NCBI RefSeq assembly: GCF_900176135.1
Contig: NZ_FWWW01000073.1
Span: 9-52,624, forward strand
Origin: Hymenobacter roseosalivarius DSM 11622
Lineage (GTDB): Bacteria > Bacteroidota > Bacteroidia > Cytophagales > Hymenobacteraceae
Reading direction: 5' to 3'
Length of the DNA stretch: 52,616 bases
The notes below the pieces were generated by a model. It was not told the origin of the DNA, made no database searches, and saw only the letters and a list, made by a program, of their open reading frames with translations. This document shows positions 25,964 through 34,798 of the stretch, piece by piece (within the stretch, counting starts at the first letter, position 1; each line of letters opens with the position of its first letter). A program made the translations under genes and the position numbers.

Positions 25964-27052
25964 ATGACTCAAAACACCTACCTCGTTGTGATGGCGGGCG
26001 GCATTGGTAGCCGCTTCTGGCCCTTTAGCCGCACGAATCATCCCAAGCAGTTTCATGATGTGATGGGCGTTGGCCGGTCGATGCTGCAACTCACGGTGGA
26101 CCGCTTTGCTGGAATTTGCCCCCCGGAGAATGTTTTTGTTGTAACTAACCGCGACTACACCGCGCTGGTGCAGCAACACCTACCCAAGTTGCCCCCCGAC
26201 CAGATTTTGGGTGAGCCAATTGGTCGTAATACGGCTCCGTGCATTGCCTATGCCAGCTACCGCATCGCACAGCGCGACCCTAAGGCGGTTATCATCGTGA
26301 CGCCCGCCGACCACGCCGTGCAACGTGAGGATGAGTTCCGCGACATTATCAGCCAGGCCGTAGACAGCGCCCGCACCCAGGATATTCTCATTACGCTTGG
26401 TATCCAGCCTTCCCGCCCCGATACCGGATACGGCTACATTCAGTTTATCGACGGCGACCAGAACGGGCTGTTCGGCAGCCTGCGGAAAGTGAAAACGTTC
26501 ACTGAGAAGCCGAATCTGGAGCTGGCAAAAATGTTCATGGACAGCGGCGACTTTCTGTGGAATTCCGGCCTATTCATCTGGCGGGCCGAGGTGATTATGC
26601 AGGCCTTCCACCAATACTTAGGCGACATCGCCGAGGTCTTTGACGAAGGCCTTGACCAGCTCGGAACAGCGCAGGAAACCGACTTTATTACCGATGCGTA
26701 TTCCCGCTGCCGCAATATCAGCATCGATTACGGCATCATGGAAAAGGCTGACAACGTATACGTTCTGCCCGCCGATTTTGGCTGGAGCGACCTGGGTACC
26801 TGGGACTCGCTGCATCGTATCGGGCGCGGCGACGAGAATGGCAACGTGATTGACGGTGACGCTATCCTCTATGACACCCGCGAGTGCGTAATCAAGACTC
26901 CCTCAGAGCGCCTGGTAGTGGTACAGGGCTTGGAAGGCTACATCGTGGCGGAGTACGATAACGTGCTGCTCATTTGCAAGCGTACGGAAGAGCAGCGAGT
27001 AAAGGAATTTGTGGCCGATGTGCGCGCCAAAAAGGGTAACGGCTATAATTAA
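25964..27052 (+). CDS. manC: Mannose-1-phosphate guanylyltransferase
   Basis: Makes GDP-mannose for surface polysaccharides. The protein has 362 residues. The nucleotide-binding signature is MAGGIGSRFWPFSRTNHPKQ. GEPIGRNTAPCIAYAS, VTPADHAV, FTEKPN and SIDYGIMEKADNVYVLP follow in order. It lacks the C-terminal isomerase domain of two-domain ManC proteins, as is normal for this phylum. A GACCTTTG sequence at 25915-25922 is one mismatch from a -7 box. It contains one TTTGCCCCCC motif (26115). Confidence 0.92.
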   Translation: MTQNTYLVVMAGGIGSRFWPFSRTNHPKQFHDVMGVGRSMLQLTVDRFAGICPPENVFVVTNRDYTALVQQHLPKLPPDQILGEPIGRNTAPCIAYASYRIAQRDPKAVIIVTPADHAVQREDEFRDIISQAVDSARTQDILITLGIQPSRPDTGYGYIQFIDGDQNGLFGSLRKVKTFTEKPNLELAKMFMDSGDFLWNSGLFIWRAEVIMQAFHQYLGDIAEVFDEGLDQLGTAQETDFITDAYSRCRNISIDYGIMEKADNVYVLPADFGWSDLGTWDSLHRIGRGDENGNVIDGDAILYDTRECVIKTPSERLVVVQGLEGYIVAEYDNVLLICKRTEEQRVKEFVADVRAKKGNGYN

Positions 27053-27104
27053 AAAATCAAGGAATAATTAATAGTCAGCTCTTGCTCAACATAGAATTGA
27101 AATG

Positions 27105-27136
27105 AAAAAGCCGGACTCGAATTGTCCGGCTTTTTG
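27105..27136 (+). terminator. Intrinsic terminator of manC
   Basis: Arms AAAAAGCCGGAC (27105-27116) and GTCCGGCTTTTT (27124-27135) pair perfectly with a 7-base loop. It may also serve rlmB on the minus strand, since the A-run gives T's in that direction. Confidence 0.9.
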
Positions 27137-27180
27137 CTGTTCCTAAACTTCAACAAGCGACCTTACTTATTGATGATTAT

Positions 27181-28110
27181 TTATTGATTCAACAGCCGTT
27201 GGCGCAGTACCTCAAACAACATGATTCCGCTGGCTACCGATACATTCAGCGAGCTAATCTGCCCAGCCATCGGAATGCGAACTTTGTGATCAGCAAGTCT
27301 TAGATATTCAGGTGAGATACCGTCTTCTTCGCTGCCCATGAGCACTGCTACGGGGCCAGTGAAGTCTACACTAGCTGTTTCAAGGCTGGTGTCGGCCTTT
27401 TCCGTACACGCTACCACCTGCACGCCTGATTGCTGCAGGAAAGTGATAGTGTCCTTGAGGTTGGACTCCCGGCACACCGGAATTAGGTTGAGCGCGCCGG
27501 CAGAGGTTTTGAGTGCATCGCCATTGATTTGAGCCACGCCACGGCTGGGAACGACGATGGCATGTGCGCCCATACACTCAGCGTTGCGGGCGATAGCTCC
27601 GAAATTGCGCACATCCGTTATCCGATCGAGCAGGAGGAGCAAGGGCGTTTTGCCCGCCTCAAACAAGCTCGCCAGAATACTGTCCAGGGGAGCGTAATCG
27701 ATGGGCGAAACGAAGGCTACTGCACCCTGGTGGTTCTTGCGGGTCAGGTCGTTGAGCTTCTCCAGCGGCACCAGCGACACGGGGATAGTCGCGGCTTTGG
27801 CCATCTCGGTTATCTCCTGGGTAATGCTGTTTTTGGTGCCGCGTAGTAGGTAAATTTTCTCCAGCGTCCGGCCAGCACTCAGGGCTTCCAAGATAGGACG
27901 CAGACCAAAAAGCATATCGATGCTGCGGTCAGCGGCTGGCCGATGGGGATAGCGCGGCTTATACTCAGAGCGGCCCGAGTTATCCCCCCGGCCGGCTTCG
28001 GGCCGGTCACGGTCGCGACGGGGCTCGTGGCGCGTGCCGTTTTCATCGTAAAAAGTACGGCGCTGCTCGTTCAGCGGGCGGGACGGGCGGTCGTCAGGGC
28101 TTTTCTCCAT
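27181..28110 (-). CDS. rlmB: 23S rRNA (guanosine-2'-O-)-methyltransferase, RlmB/TrmH (SpoU) family
   Basis: An SAM-dependent ribose methyltransferase of 309 residues. The first 65 residues are a charged, Arg/Asp/Pro-rich extension. A substrate-binding domain starts at LFGLRPILEAL. The SpoU motifs are LLLDRITDVRNFGAIARNAE, VLMGSEEDGIS and IPMAGQISSLNVSVASGIML, which form the trefoil knot. ATG 28110 lies 40 bases inside the end of the GWxTD gene, so the two are coupled. Confidence 0.9.
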   Translation of the reverse strand: MEKSPDDRPSRPLNEQRRTFYDENGTRHEPRRDRDRPEAGRGDNSGRSEYKPRYPHRPAADRSIDMLFGLRPILEALSAGRTLEKIYLLRGTKNSITQEITEMAKAATIPVSLVPLEKLNDLTRKNHQGAVAFVSPIDYAPLDSILASLFEAGKTPLLLLLDRITDVRNFGAIARNAECMGAHAIVVPSRGVAQINGDALKTSAGALNLIPVCRESNLKDTITFLQQSGVQVVACTEKADTSLETASVDFTGPVAVLMGSEEDGISPEYLRLADHKVRIPMAGQISSLNVSVASGIMLFEVLRQRLLNQ

Positions 28111-29288
28111 TGCTCCACGGCGGCATACCAAAGCATTTCGTGCTCGGGTCGGCGCACCAATTCATAGTGTTCGGGGGCAAAGGTACTGGGTTTGGCGCGG
28201 AACACATAGGTGCTATTGCCCACGTCGGGCTGGCGGTAGATCCAACGCTCCTCCGCAGCCGTGCGGTACACCACATCGGGTGGCCCCATGACCACGTAAA
28301 GCATGCCTCGATCGGTCATCCAGCCGGCTTTGTAAGCGGAGAAAAGCTGGTTAGCCGCTGCCACCCGGCCGTAGTACGTACGAATGAGCTGGCGAGCTCC
28401 GGCCTGCTGGCCATTAGCCGCATTAAGCCAAAATTGGTCGACTGCCTTCTTCGGGGAAGGAGCGTCGTACAGCTTTTTCCGCTCGACGGAGGAGGTAAGG
28501 TAAATAAGCGGCTGGATAAGGTCGGCAGCAGTTGTTAGCTCTGGGAAGTTGTTTTCCTCCACTAATAAACTGCTGGCCGGGCCGCCACAACCATTGTTCA
28601 GTAAGTACAAACCAGCGCGTTGCAGCGCCACCAATTGCCCAGCCTGAAAGGTGATGGAATCTTGGACGCCCAAGGTGCGCGGAGCCGGCGGCTGGGCGGC
28701 CGGATTGGTCATGGGGGGCAAAGCTGCCGTGAAATTGCTTTCGTAGCGCCGCAGCAGTAAGGGCTGATTCAGGCCGAAAGCGCTTACTTCAAACGGTTCG
28801 CTTGCGTGCACATAACGGCGCAGTAGAGGAACACCGACTGAATCGACTAGGATAAAGGGGCGAGCCAGTCGCTCGGTGGTTAGTAGGAGCCAGGCTTCGT
28901 CGCCAGTGTCTGCGGCGTTGGGACCAGGTTGCAGACTTAGTACTTGCCCTGCCCGCAGCCGGGCCAAGGGCACACAGAACTCAACCAGCGCTGCCGTACC
29001 TACGCGCTTTGTGTGCTTAAAAATTTGACTTATCGTGTCTTGCCACACGGGTTGTTGGGCATCGTAGCTTGACCACACAGACATGCGTAGTGGCTGTCCC
29101 GACCCAACTACACTCCCATTAGGAAAGCGCACATACAAGCGCAGACTATCGGCCTCCCGACGAGTATCAACCATAACACGGCGCGCCAAGCTGTATTGGC
29201 CGGCAAAGTCGCGGCGGGTGGCGGCGGGCCTACTAGCTATCAGGCAAACCAAAAAGCAGAGGAGTAGCAGGATGGGGCGTTTGGTCAT
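28071..29288 (-). CDS. GWxTD domain-containing protein
   Basis: A 405-residue exported protein with an N-terminal signal peptide (MTKRPILLLLCFLVCLIAS). The GWxTD motif is in KAGWMTDRGMLYVVMGPPD (about residues 315-335), followed by RWIYRQPDVGNSTYVFRAKP. Function of the family is unknown. Its last 13 codons overlap the start of rlmB in another frame. It contains one motif copy at 28713. Confidence 0.87.
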   Translation of the reverse strand: MTKRPILLLLCFLVCLIASRPAATRRDFAGQYSLARRVMVDTRREADSLRLYVRFPNGSVVGSGQPLRMSVWSSYDAQQPVWQDTISQIFKHTKRVGTAALVEFCVPLARLRAGQVLSLQPGPNAADTGDEAWLLLTTERLARPFILVDSVGVPLLRRYVHASEPFEVSAFGLNQPLLLRRYESNFTAALPPMTNPAAQPPAPRTLGVQDSITFQAGQLVALQRAGLYLLNNGCGGPASSLLVEENNFPELTTAADLIQPLIYLTSSVERKKLYDAPSPKKAVDQFWLNAANGQQAGARQLIRTYYGRVAAANQLFSAYKAGWMTDRGMLYVVMGPPDVVYRTAAEERWIYRQPDVGNSTYVFRAKPSTFAPEHYELVRRPEHEMLWYAAVEQWRKALTTARPAR

Positions 29289-29383
29289 GGATTACAGCGT
29301 ATGCAGCCTTGAACGGATTTTACTGAATGTGAATGGCCAGCAACTAGGTAACGACTTATCTTTATTTTAATTGATGGATACTA

Positions 29384-29418
29384 AAAAAGCCCCCCAGGTT
29401 AAAGCTGGGGGGCTTTTT
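29384..29418. terminator. Intrinsic terminator between the DUF2723 and GWxTD genes
   Basis: Arms AAAAAGCCCCCCAG (29384-29397) and CTGGGGGGCTTTTT (29405-29418) pair perfectly with a 7-base loop. It ends the DUF2723 transcript on the minus strand, 47 bases after its stop. Confidence 0.92.
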
Positions 29419-29465
29419 ATAAAGGAAGTACCTGTCTGATTCCAGAAATCAGGTTAGTAGATGTA

Positions 29466-32453
29466 TTACTGACGAGGATAATACTGATTCAGCAACTCCA
29501 CCGCCTTGGCAGCGCGGGCTTGGTCCTTGATCTGCTCGGCGGCCTGATACACGCTTTGCAGGGTAAGCAGGTTGGTTTGAATTTCCATCTCAAACAGGCT
29601 GCCATTCGTTGTTGAATAATACGCCAGCGCCTGTTGGGCGCGGTTGGTCATCGTGTCCAGAATGTCGGTGGCTTTCTTCCGTTCGCCTACTGCCACTAGC
29701 GGCCCCACAAACTGAGGCGTGTAGTAGTCGTACGGAATGGACGCGTCGGGCATGACGGTGAAAGCCTTATCCATTACCTGCTTGGCTTTTACTTTGTCGC
29801 CGGCAGCCAGGTAAGCCTCCGTTAGGCGGGCAAACTTCTCACGATAATTGGCCGGGAAACGCAGGCTGTTCTCGTCGTAATACACGTTGGGGTCGTTGAG
29901 GTTGCGGAAGGCAAACTTCTTCATCATGTTCTCAAACATGAGGTCCTTGGCCACGTAGCCCTCATTGCCGCGCGGGTCGTAATTGGGGTCGCGGGCGGGC
30001 AGGATGCGATACGCCATGCCTTCGAGCTGGAAGTAGGGCTGCAAGTTCATCATGTCGGAAGGCACGACGGTGCTGGAGAAGTAAATGGGCCGCTGCCAGT
30101 TATTGCTCGCCAGCATGTCCAGAATTACCAGGTTTTTCTTCTCGATAGCGCCACCGCCCATGTCCCACTCCATGCGGGGCACCAGCTGCTTGCGGCGCTC
30201 GGCCGGAATGATGCCGGAGCGCATAACAGCGGCCGTATCTACGGGCAGGAAAAACTTCTTGGTAGGGAATGACAGCAGCGACCGTCCACTCTGCGTCTGC
30301 ACCTGCAGTAGGGGGCTATTTTCATCAACAAGCTGCACAAACTCCTTCAGATTGACCTGCTGCACGGCCGGATTCTCCACGAAAGGCAGATAATCATTGG
30401 TGCCCTGCACGTAGTTCTGCGGCTTCATCGAAATAGGCAGCGGCTGCGACTTGTACGCCCGGCGACGCATCTGCTCGATGTACCAATCGGTATTCAGATA
30501 GCTGAGTACGGCTACTCGCACATCAGTGCGTACGCCTTCCACTTCCTGAGCATACCAAAGCGGGAAGGTGTCATTGTCGCCGTTGGTAAATAGGATGGCG
30601 TTCGGGGCCAGCGAGTTCAACAGGTTCTTAGCCGAATCCACGGAGCTGTAGCGGTCGGAGCGGTCGTGGTCGTCCCAGCCCTGCGCGGCCATAATGCCGG
30701 GAGCCAGCAAGCCAAGTGCCAGCGCTACGCCAGCCCGTACTGTATCGGCTTTGAGCACGCTGCGAAGTAACTCTGCCAAACCAATGACGCCCAAACCAAT
30801 CCAGATGGCGAAGGCATAGGTAGAGCCCGTAAAGGTGTAGTCTCGCTCCCGCGGCTCAATGGGCGGCTGATTCAGGTAAAGCACAATGGCTAAGCCGGTA
30901 AACAGGAATAAAAGGCCCACGATGAAAGCGTTACGGCCGTCGCGTTGAGAATGAAAAAACAAGCCTACCAAGCCCAGAATCAATGGGATAGCTAAGAAAT
31001 TGTTGTGGGCTTTGCTGCCCCCGATTCGTACCGGTAGCTCACTTGTACTTGCGCTGGCAAGCCACACCACACCGGCTTGTTGCACGTCGCTTTCGCGGCC
31101 CACAAAGTTCCAGAGGAAATAGCGCCAGTACATGTGCCCCATCTGATACCGAAACAGGAAGCTCAGATTCTGACCCATCGTTGGCTTCACGTCTTTCTGC
31201 ACATCCACCCATTTCTGGTAGTAGCGAATATGGTCGGGCTGCGGGCTGTAGAGGCGTGGCAGGAGCATTTTGTCTTCGTCCCGATAAATAGTTTCGAGAC
31301 GACGCTCCGCGATAACATACTTGTCGCCTTCGCGCACGTAGCGCGGCGCACCCTCAAGTTGGTCGACAGGCTGAGCGTTGAACTGCGGACCATAAAGCAA
31401 AGGCCGGTCGCCGTACTGTTCGCGCTTGAGGTAGCTCACAAAGGAGAGCACATCATCGGGCTTGTTTTCGTCGATGGTCGGGTTGAAGCCCGAGCGAATC
31501 GGTACAATCAGGTAAGAAGAATAGCCGATTAGAATAAACACGAACACCAGCATGCCGGTATTTACGAGCTGGCTGCCTTTGCGGTAAGAGTAGCGGAAGC
31601 CGAAATAAATGATGGCCAGCAGCAACAGCACGAAGATGATCACGCCCCAGTTGAAAGGCAGGCCCACGCTGTTCACGAAAAACACCTCGAAGCCACCGGC
31701 AATGGTTGGAAGGCCGGGGATGATGCCCGCCAAGATTGACCCCACGATAATCATGCTCACTACCAGCGTCAAAATGCCCCCCAGCAGCGTAGGATTGGCA
31801 GTGCGCCGGTAGTAATAAATAAAGCCCAGGGCCGGCAGCGCCAGCAAATTGAGCAAGTGGACGCCAATAGAAAGGCCAATGATGTAGGCAATCAGAATCA
31901 GCCACTTATCGGAATCGGCCTTATGGGCGCGGTTTTCCCACTTCAGCATAATCCAGACAACCACCGCCGTGCACAGCGACGACATGGCGTATACCTCGCC
32001 TTCCACGGCATTAAACCAAAACGAATCGGAGAAGGCAAAAGCCAGTGCGCCCACGGCACCAGCACCCAAAATCAGCAGCGTTTGGCCAAAAGTTGGCTCC
32101 AGGTTGGGTTCCAGATTCGGTACAGCACGATGCAACACCAGTTTCTTGGCCAACATGGTGATCGTCCAGAAAAGAAAGAGCACCGTAAAGGAGCTGCTAA
32201 GTGCTGATAGAGCATTCACTAGCACCGCCACCTTGGTCACGTCGCCGAAGGAAAACAGCGAGAATATTCGGCCAAGTAATAGGAAAGTTGGAGCCCCCGG
32301 AGGATGCGGTACCAGCAGCTTGTAGGAGCAGGCAATGAACTCGCCACAGTCCCAGTAGCTGGCGGTGGGCTCCAGGGTAATCAGGTAAGTAAGAGTGGCA
32401 ATGGCGAACACGAGCCAGCCAATCAGGTTATTCAGACTTTTATAACGGTGCAT
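29466..32453 (-). CDS. DUF2723 integral membrane protein, possible glycosyltransferase
   Basis: A 995-residue inner-membrane protein. After a first membrane segment (about 10-28) comes ASYWDCGEFIACSYKL, the conserved acidic motif, then HPPGAPTFLLLGR. About ten membrane segments cover residues 1-330 and 480-600. The C-terminal 400 residues are soluble and end in helical, TPR-like pairs. The family is related to GT-C (protein O-mannosyltransferase-like) enzymes; the donor and acceptor are unknown. A TACTTTTG promoter box lies at 32476-32483. Confidence 0.88.
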   Translation of the reverse strand: MHRYKSLNNLIGWLVFAIATLTYLITLEPTASYWDCGEFIACSYKLLVPHPPGAPTFLLLGRIFSLFSFGDVTKVAVLVNALSALSSSFTVLFLFWTITMLAKKLVLHRAVPNLEPNLEPTFGQTLLILGAGAVGALAFAFSDSFWFNAVEGEVYAMSSLCTAVVVWIMLKWENRAHKADSDKWLILIAYIIGLSIGVHLLNLLALPALGFIYYYRRTANPTLLGGILTLVVSMIIVGSILAGIIPGLPTIAGGFEVFFVNSVGLPFNWGVIIFVLLLLAIIYFGFRYSYRKGSQLVNTGMLVFVFILIGYSSYLIVPIRSGFNPTIDENKPDDVLSFVSYLKREQYGDRPLLYGPQFNAQPVDQLEGAPRYVREGDKYVIAERRLETIYRDEDKMLLPRLYSPQPDHIRYYQKWVDVQKDVKPTMGQNLSFLFRYQMGHMYWRYFLWNFVGRESDVQQAGVVWLASASTSELPVRIGGSKAHNNFLAIPLILGLVGLFFHSQRDGRNAFIVGLLFLFTGLAIVLYLNQPPIEPRERDYTFTGSTYAFAIWIGLGVIGLAELLRSVLKADTVRAGVALALGLLAPGIMAAQGWDDHDRSDRYSSVDSAKNLLNSLAPNAILFTNGDNDTFPLWYAQEVEGVRTDVRVAVLSYLNTDWYIEQMRRRAYKSQPLPISMKPQNYVQGTNDYLPFVENPAVQQVNLKEFVQLVDENSPLLQVQTQSGRSLLSFPTKKFFLPVDTAAVMRSGIIPAERRKQLVPRMEWDMGGGAIEKKNLVILDMLASNNWQRPIYFSSTVVPSDMMNLQPYFQLEGMAYRILPARDPNYDPRGNEGYVAKDLMFENMMKKFAFRNLNDPNVYYDENSLRFPANYREKFARLTEAYLAAGDKVKAKQVMDKAFTVMPDASIPYDYYTPQFVGPLVAVGERKKATDILDTMTNRAQQALAYYSTTNGSLFEMEIQTNLLTLQSVYQAAEQIKDQARAAKAVELLNQYYPRQ

Positions 32454-32475
32454 ACTTGCTTGTTCAAAGAAGGGC

Positions 32476-32483
32476 CAAAAGTA
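32476..32483 (-). promoter_or_regulatory. -7 promoter box of the DUF2723 gene
   Basis: The minus strand reads TACTTTTG, a TAnnTTTG match 22 bases before ATG 32453. An iterated GGGGGGCAAA motif (32510-32519) lies 26 bases further upstream. Confidence 0.5.
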
Positions 32484-32550
32484 GATAATAAATCCGGCCG
32501 TACCGCAGATTTGCCCCCCAGTTCATTTCTGACTGGTTTTCAGCGCGTAA

Positions 32551-32581
32551 AAAAAGCAGCCGATTGGTTCGGCTGCTTTTT
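32551..32581 (-). terminator. Intrinsic terminator of the T9SS cargo gene
   Basis: Arms 32551-32563 and 32569-32581 (core AGCAGCCGA/TCGGCTGCT) pair with a 5-base loop. On the minus strand a T-run follows. It starts 62 bases after the stop. Confidence 0.9.
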
Positions 32582-32642
32582 AGAATGCGGGATATGCTGT
32601 AAAAAACCGTCAGGCGAGGAGCGGCATGACGAGCTATTTAAT

Positions 32643-33236
32643 CTAGTTCTGTAATACCAGACGCTTCGTGCTTACCACTTTATCGTTTACGAGCAGGCTG
32701 TAGAAATACATGCCGGCCGGCAAATCCGAGAGATTCATGGCGATGCCGGTGCTAGCCAAATCGGGGCGCAGGGGGAGAGTACGAACCTCGCGGCCAATGA
32801 TGTTGCTAAGGCGGAATTTGTAGTTGGGGCCAGGAGCCTGCGAAAGGCTGACCACCACCATGCCACGCGCCGGGTTAGGATACACGCTCAACGTAGGCAG
32901 ATTGAGTCGCGCATCCTGCACTGGAGTTGCCGCAATACTTACAGATTTTGCAGCAGATTGCCCCTCAAGGCCCGAAAATGGGCTGCGAAACGCAAAAATG
33001 GTAGACGCTGGCAAGTTGCTGAAAGGCGTATTCCGAAAGGTATTGGTAGAAAATTCTGTGCGCCGAGGCGTGGTCAGGCGGGCCGAACGGCTGCCTAGTC
33101 CCATTTGGTACTGCTTTGGGCTAGCGTCGCTGTTGCCGGGTGGAGGATATTGGGGCGGATGCACCGTAGTGGCAACCGCCGAAAGCTGCGCCAGAACTAG
33201 CGTCAGCACCAATAACAAACGAGTAGAGATGATCAT
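32643..33236 (-). CDS. Small T9SS type A sorting-domain protein
   Basis: A 197-residue secreted protein. A signal peptide (MIISTRLLLVLTLVLAQLSA) begins it. Residues about 25-110 match no domain I know. The last 80 residues are a T9SS sorting domain (LSVYPNPARGMVVVSLSQ, IIGREVRTLPL, DLPAGMYFYSLLVNDK, KRLVLQN). The cargo part is unusually short for such proteins, so it may be a surface filament or an adaptor, but this is a guess. Confidence 0.88.
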   Translation of the reverse strand: MIISTRLLLVLTLVLAQLSAVATTVHPPQYPPPGNSDASPKQYQMGLGSRSARLTTPRRTEFSTNTFRNTPFSNLPASTIFAFRSPFSGLEGQSAAKSVSIAATPVQDARLNLPTLSVYPNPARGMVVVSLSQAPGPNYKFRLSNIIGREVRTLPLRPDLASTGIAMNLSDLPAGMYFYSLLVNDKVVSTKRLVLQN

Positions 33237-33525
33237 GTTGGGTAGCTAGAATGAGATCGGGGCCGGATGGCAGCCAAGCGGTGGGGTTAATTTGAAAAAG
33301 CCCCAGACGTGGCACTGGTAACTAAAACAAGCACCATGCCTGCTTCAGGTAACTGGTATCGGTCTGGCAAACAGATACCACCTTAGATGCAAAGGTTGCA
33401 GGAAGGTTTATTGTTCCATTAAATTATTTGAATGTAATCAAAAAGTAGGATGTTACTATCTTTTATAGATAGATTCCGGTTCTAACTGCATGAAACCCTA
33501 CTAATCATCGACTTTGACTTTCGTA
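33237..33525. other. Intergenic region between birA and the T9SS gene
   Basis: No gene was seen. An imperfect inverted repeat (GGTATC...GATACC) lies at 33357-33382. No consensus -7 box was found for the T9SS gene, and no terminator with a T-run was found for birA. Confidence 0.35.
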
Positions 33526-34296
33526 TTAGGAGGCAGTGGGTAGATATTTTATTTGTTGTAAACCAAAATGCCGCTGCTGCCCATCAATCTCAACAAGCAG
33601 TTGGCCGGCCTCATCTACCCCCATGATCCGTCCTGTTACTGTTTGCCCATCTACTTCATATGGGCAGGGTTCTCGATATCGGTAGAGCACTTGTAAATAA
33701 GTCTGACGCAGGGTCGCTACTTGCCCAGCACGCAGTTGCAGGTAGCGCTTCTCCAAGCACTCAAGCAGGCGGGCAGCCAGCGTGGGAAGCTCGTATTGCC
33801 GACCGGTGAGGCAAGCCAGCGAGGTTGCGGTAGCAACACCAAATTCGCGCTGATTTATATTTAAGCCCAAACCAACGATACTTGATTGAATTTTAGGACC
33901 GCTTAAGGTGTTTTCGATTAAAATGCCCCCCAGCTTTTGTTCTCCGAAAAAAATATCGTTCGGCCACTTCACCCGAAGCGCGGGGTCGGGACCGAGCAGG
34001 CCACTAGCCCAATCATGCACGGCTAAGGCTACGGCCTGGCTGAGTTGAAACTGATCGGGGGCAGGCAGGAACGTGGGACGCCAGACGACTGATAGCGTCA
34101 GGTTTTCGCCGGGCTGGGCTTCCCAGCGGTTGCCACGTTGGCCGCGGCCGGCGGTCTGTTTGTCGGTAATGACTACGCAGCCGTCGGTGGCGCGGTTTTG
34201 GCCATTTAAACGCTGTGCCTCCGTATTTGTAGAGGTACATTCGGGCAACCAGATTAGCTGTTGGCCCGTGAAGAGGGTTTGGGGGGAAATAACCAC
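33526..34296 (-). CDS. birA: Biotin-[acetyl-CoA-carboxylase] ligase
   Basis: Attaches biotin to carboxylases. The protein has 256 residues and lacks the DNA-binding domain of two-domain BirA, so it is a ligase only. TDKQTAGRGQRGNRW binds biotinyl-AMP; KWPNDIFFGEQKLGGILIE is the catalytic core; GLGLNINQREF follows. A short C-terminal SH3-like domain ends it. The start seems to be GTG 34296, about 20 bases after the expected transcription start. It diverges from rsfS. Confidence 0.93.
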   Translation of the reverse strand: MVISPQTLFTGQQLIWLPECTSTNTEAQRLNGQNRATDGCVVITDKQTAGRGQRGNRWEAQPGENLTLSVVWRPTFLPAPDQFQLSQAVALAVHDWASGLLGPDPALRVKWPNDIFFGEQKLGGILIENTLSGPKIQSSIVGLGLNINQREFGVATATSLACLTGRQYELPTLAARLLECLEKRYLQLRAGQVATLRQTYLQVLYRYREPCPYEVDGQTVTGRIMGVDEAGQLLVEIDGQQRHFGLQQIKYLPTAS

Positions 34297-34322
34297 CGCC
34301 TGATTTTCTTACTTTGTGATTT

Positions 34323-34330
34323 CAAACCTA
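34323..34330 (-). promoter_or_regulatory. -7 promoter box of birA in the birA-rsfS intergenic region
   Basis: The minus strand reads TAGGTTTG, a TAnnTTTG match 26 bases before GTG 34296. A weaker plus-strand TTACTTTG (about 34309-34316) could serve rsfS. Confidence 0.5.
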
Positions 34331-34340
34331 ATAATACCCT

Positions 34341-34751
34341 ATGAAAAGTACCCTGGTTCGGCAAGATTCGGACAGTTTGGCAGACGTAGTAGTGCGCGGC
34401 ATGCAGGAGAAAAAGGCAGTTGACATTGTAGTGCTGAACCTAAAGGAACTTAAGAATGCCGTTGCCGATTACTTCGTTATCTGCTCTGCTTCCTCCGACA
34501 CCCAGCTTGATGCCATTGCCCGTTCAGTAGAAGAGGAAGTAGAGAAGGTAACTGGCCAAAACCCCTGGCAAACGGAAGGGCGCACGAACCGCGAGTGGGT
34601 GTTGCTGGACTATGTAGATGTAGTAGTACACGTTTTTCTGCGCGACCGTCGTCAGTTTTACGCTTTGGAAGAGCTATGGGGCGATGCCGATATAAAGTAT
34701 TTAGAGGAGGAAAACGTCGTCGTTCCTAACGCAGTGGGACCCAACAAATAG
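34341..34751 (+). CDS. rsfS: Ribosome silencing factor RsfS
   Basis: A 136-residue protein that binds L14 on the 50S subunit and blocks joining of the subunits when growth slows. Conserved segments are VVLNLKELKNAVADYFVICS, WQTEGRTNREWVLLDYVDVVVHVF and FYALEELWGDA. It is followed by ftsH after 47 bases on the same strand. The birA/rsfS/ftsH arrangement is common in this phylum. Confidence 0.95.
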   Translation: MKSTLVRQDSDSLADVVVRGMQEKKAVDIVVLNLKELKNAVADYFVICSASSDTQLDAIARSVEEEVEKVTGQNPWQTEGRTNREWVLLDYVDVVVHVFLRDRRQFYALEELWGDADIKYLEEENVVVPNAVGPNK

Positions 34752-34798
34752 CGTGGGCGGCGTGTTCCGCCTTTGACTTTCCCTGACTTATCTTATTT

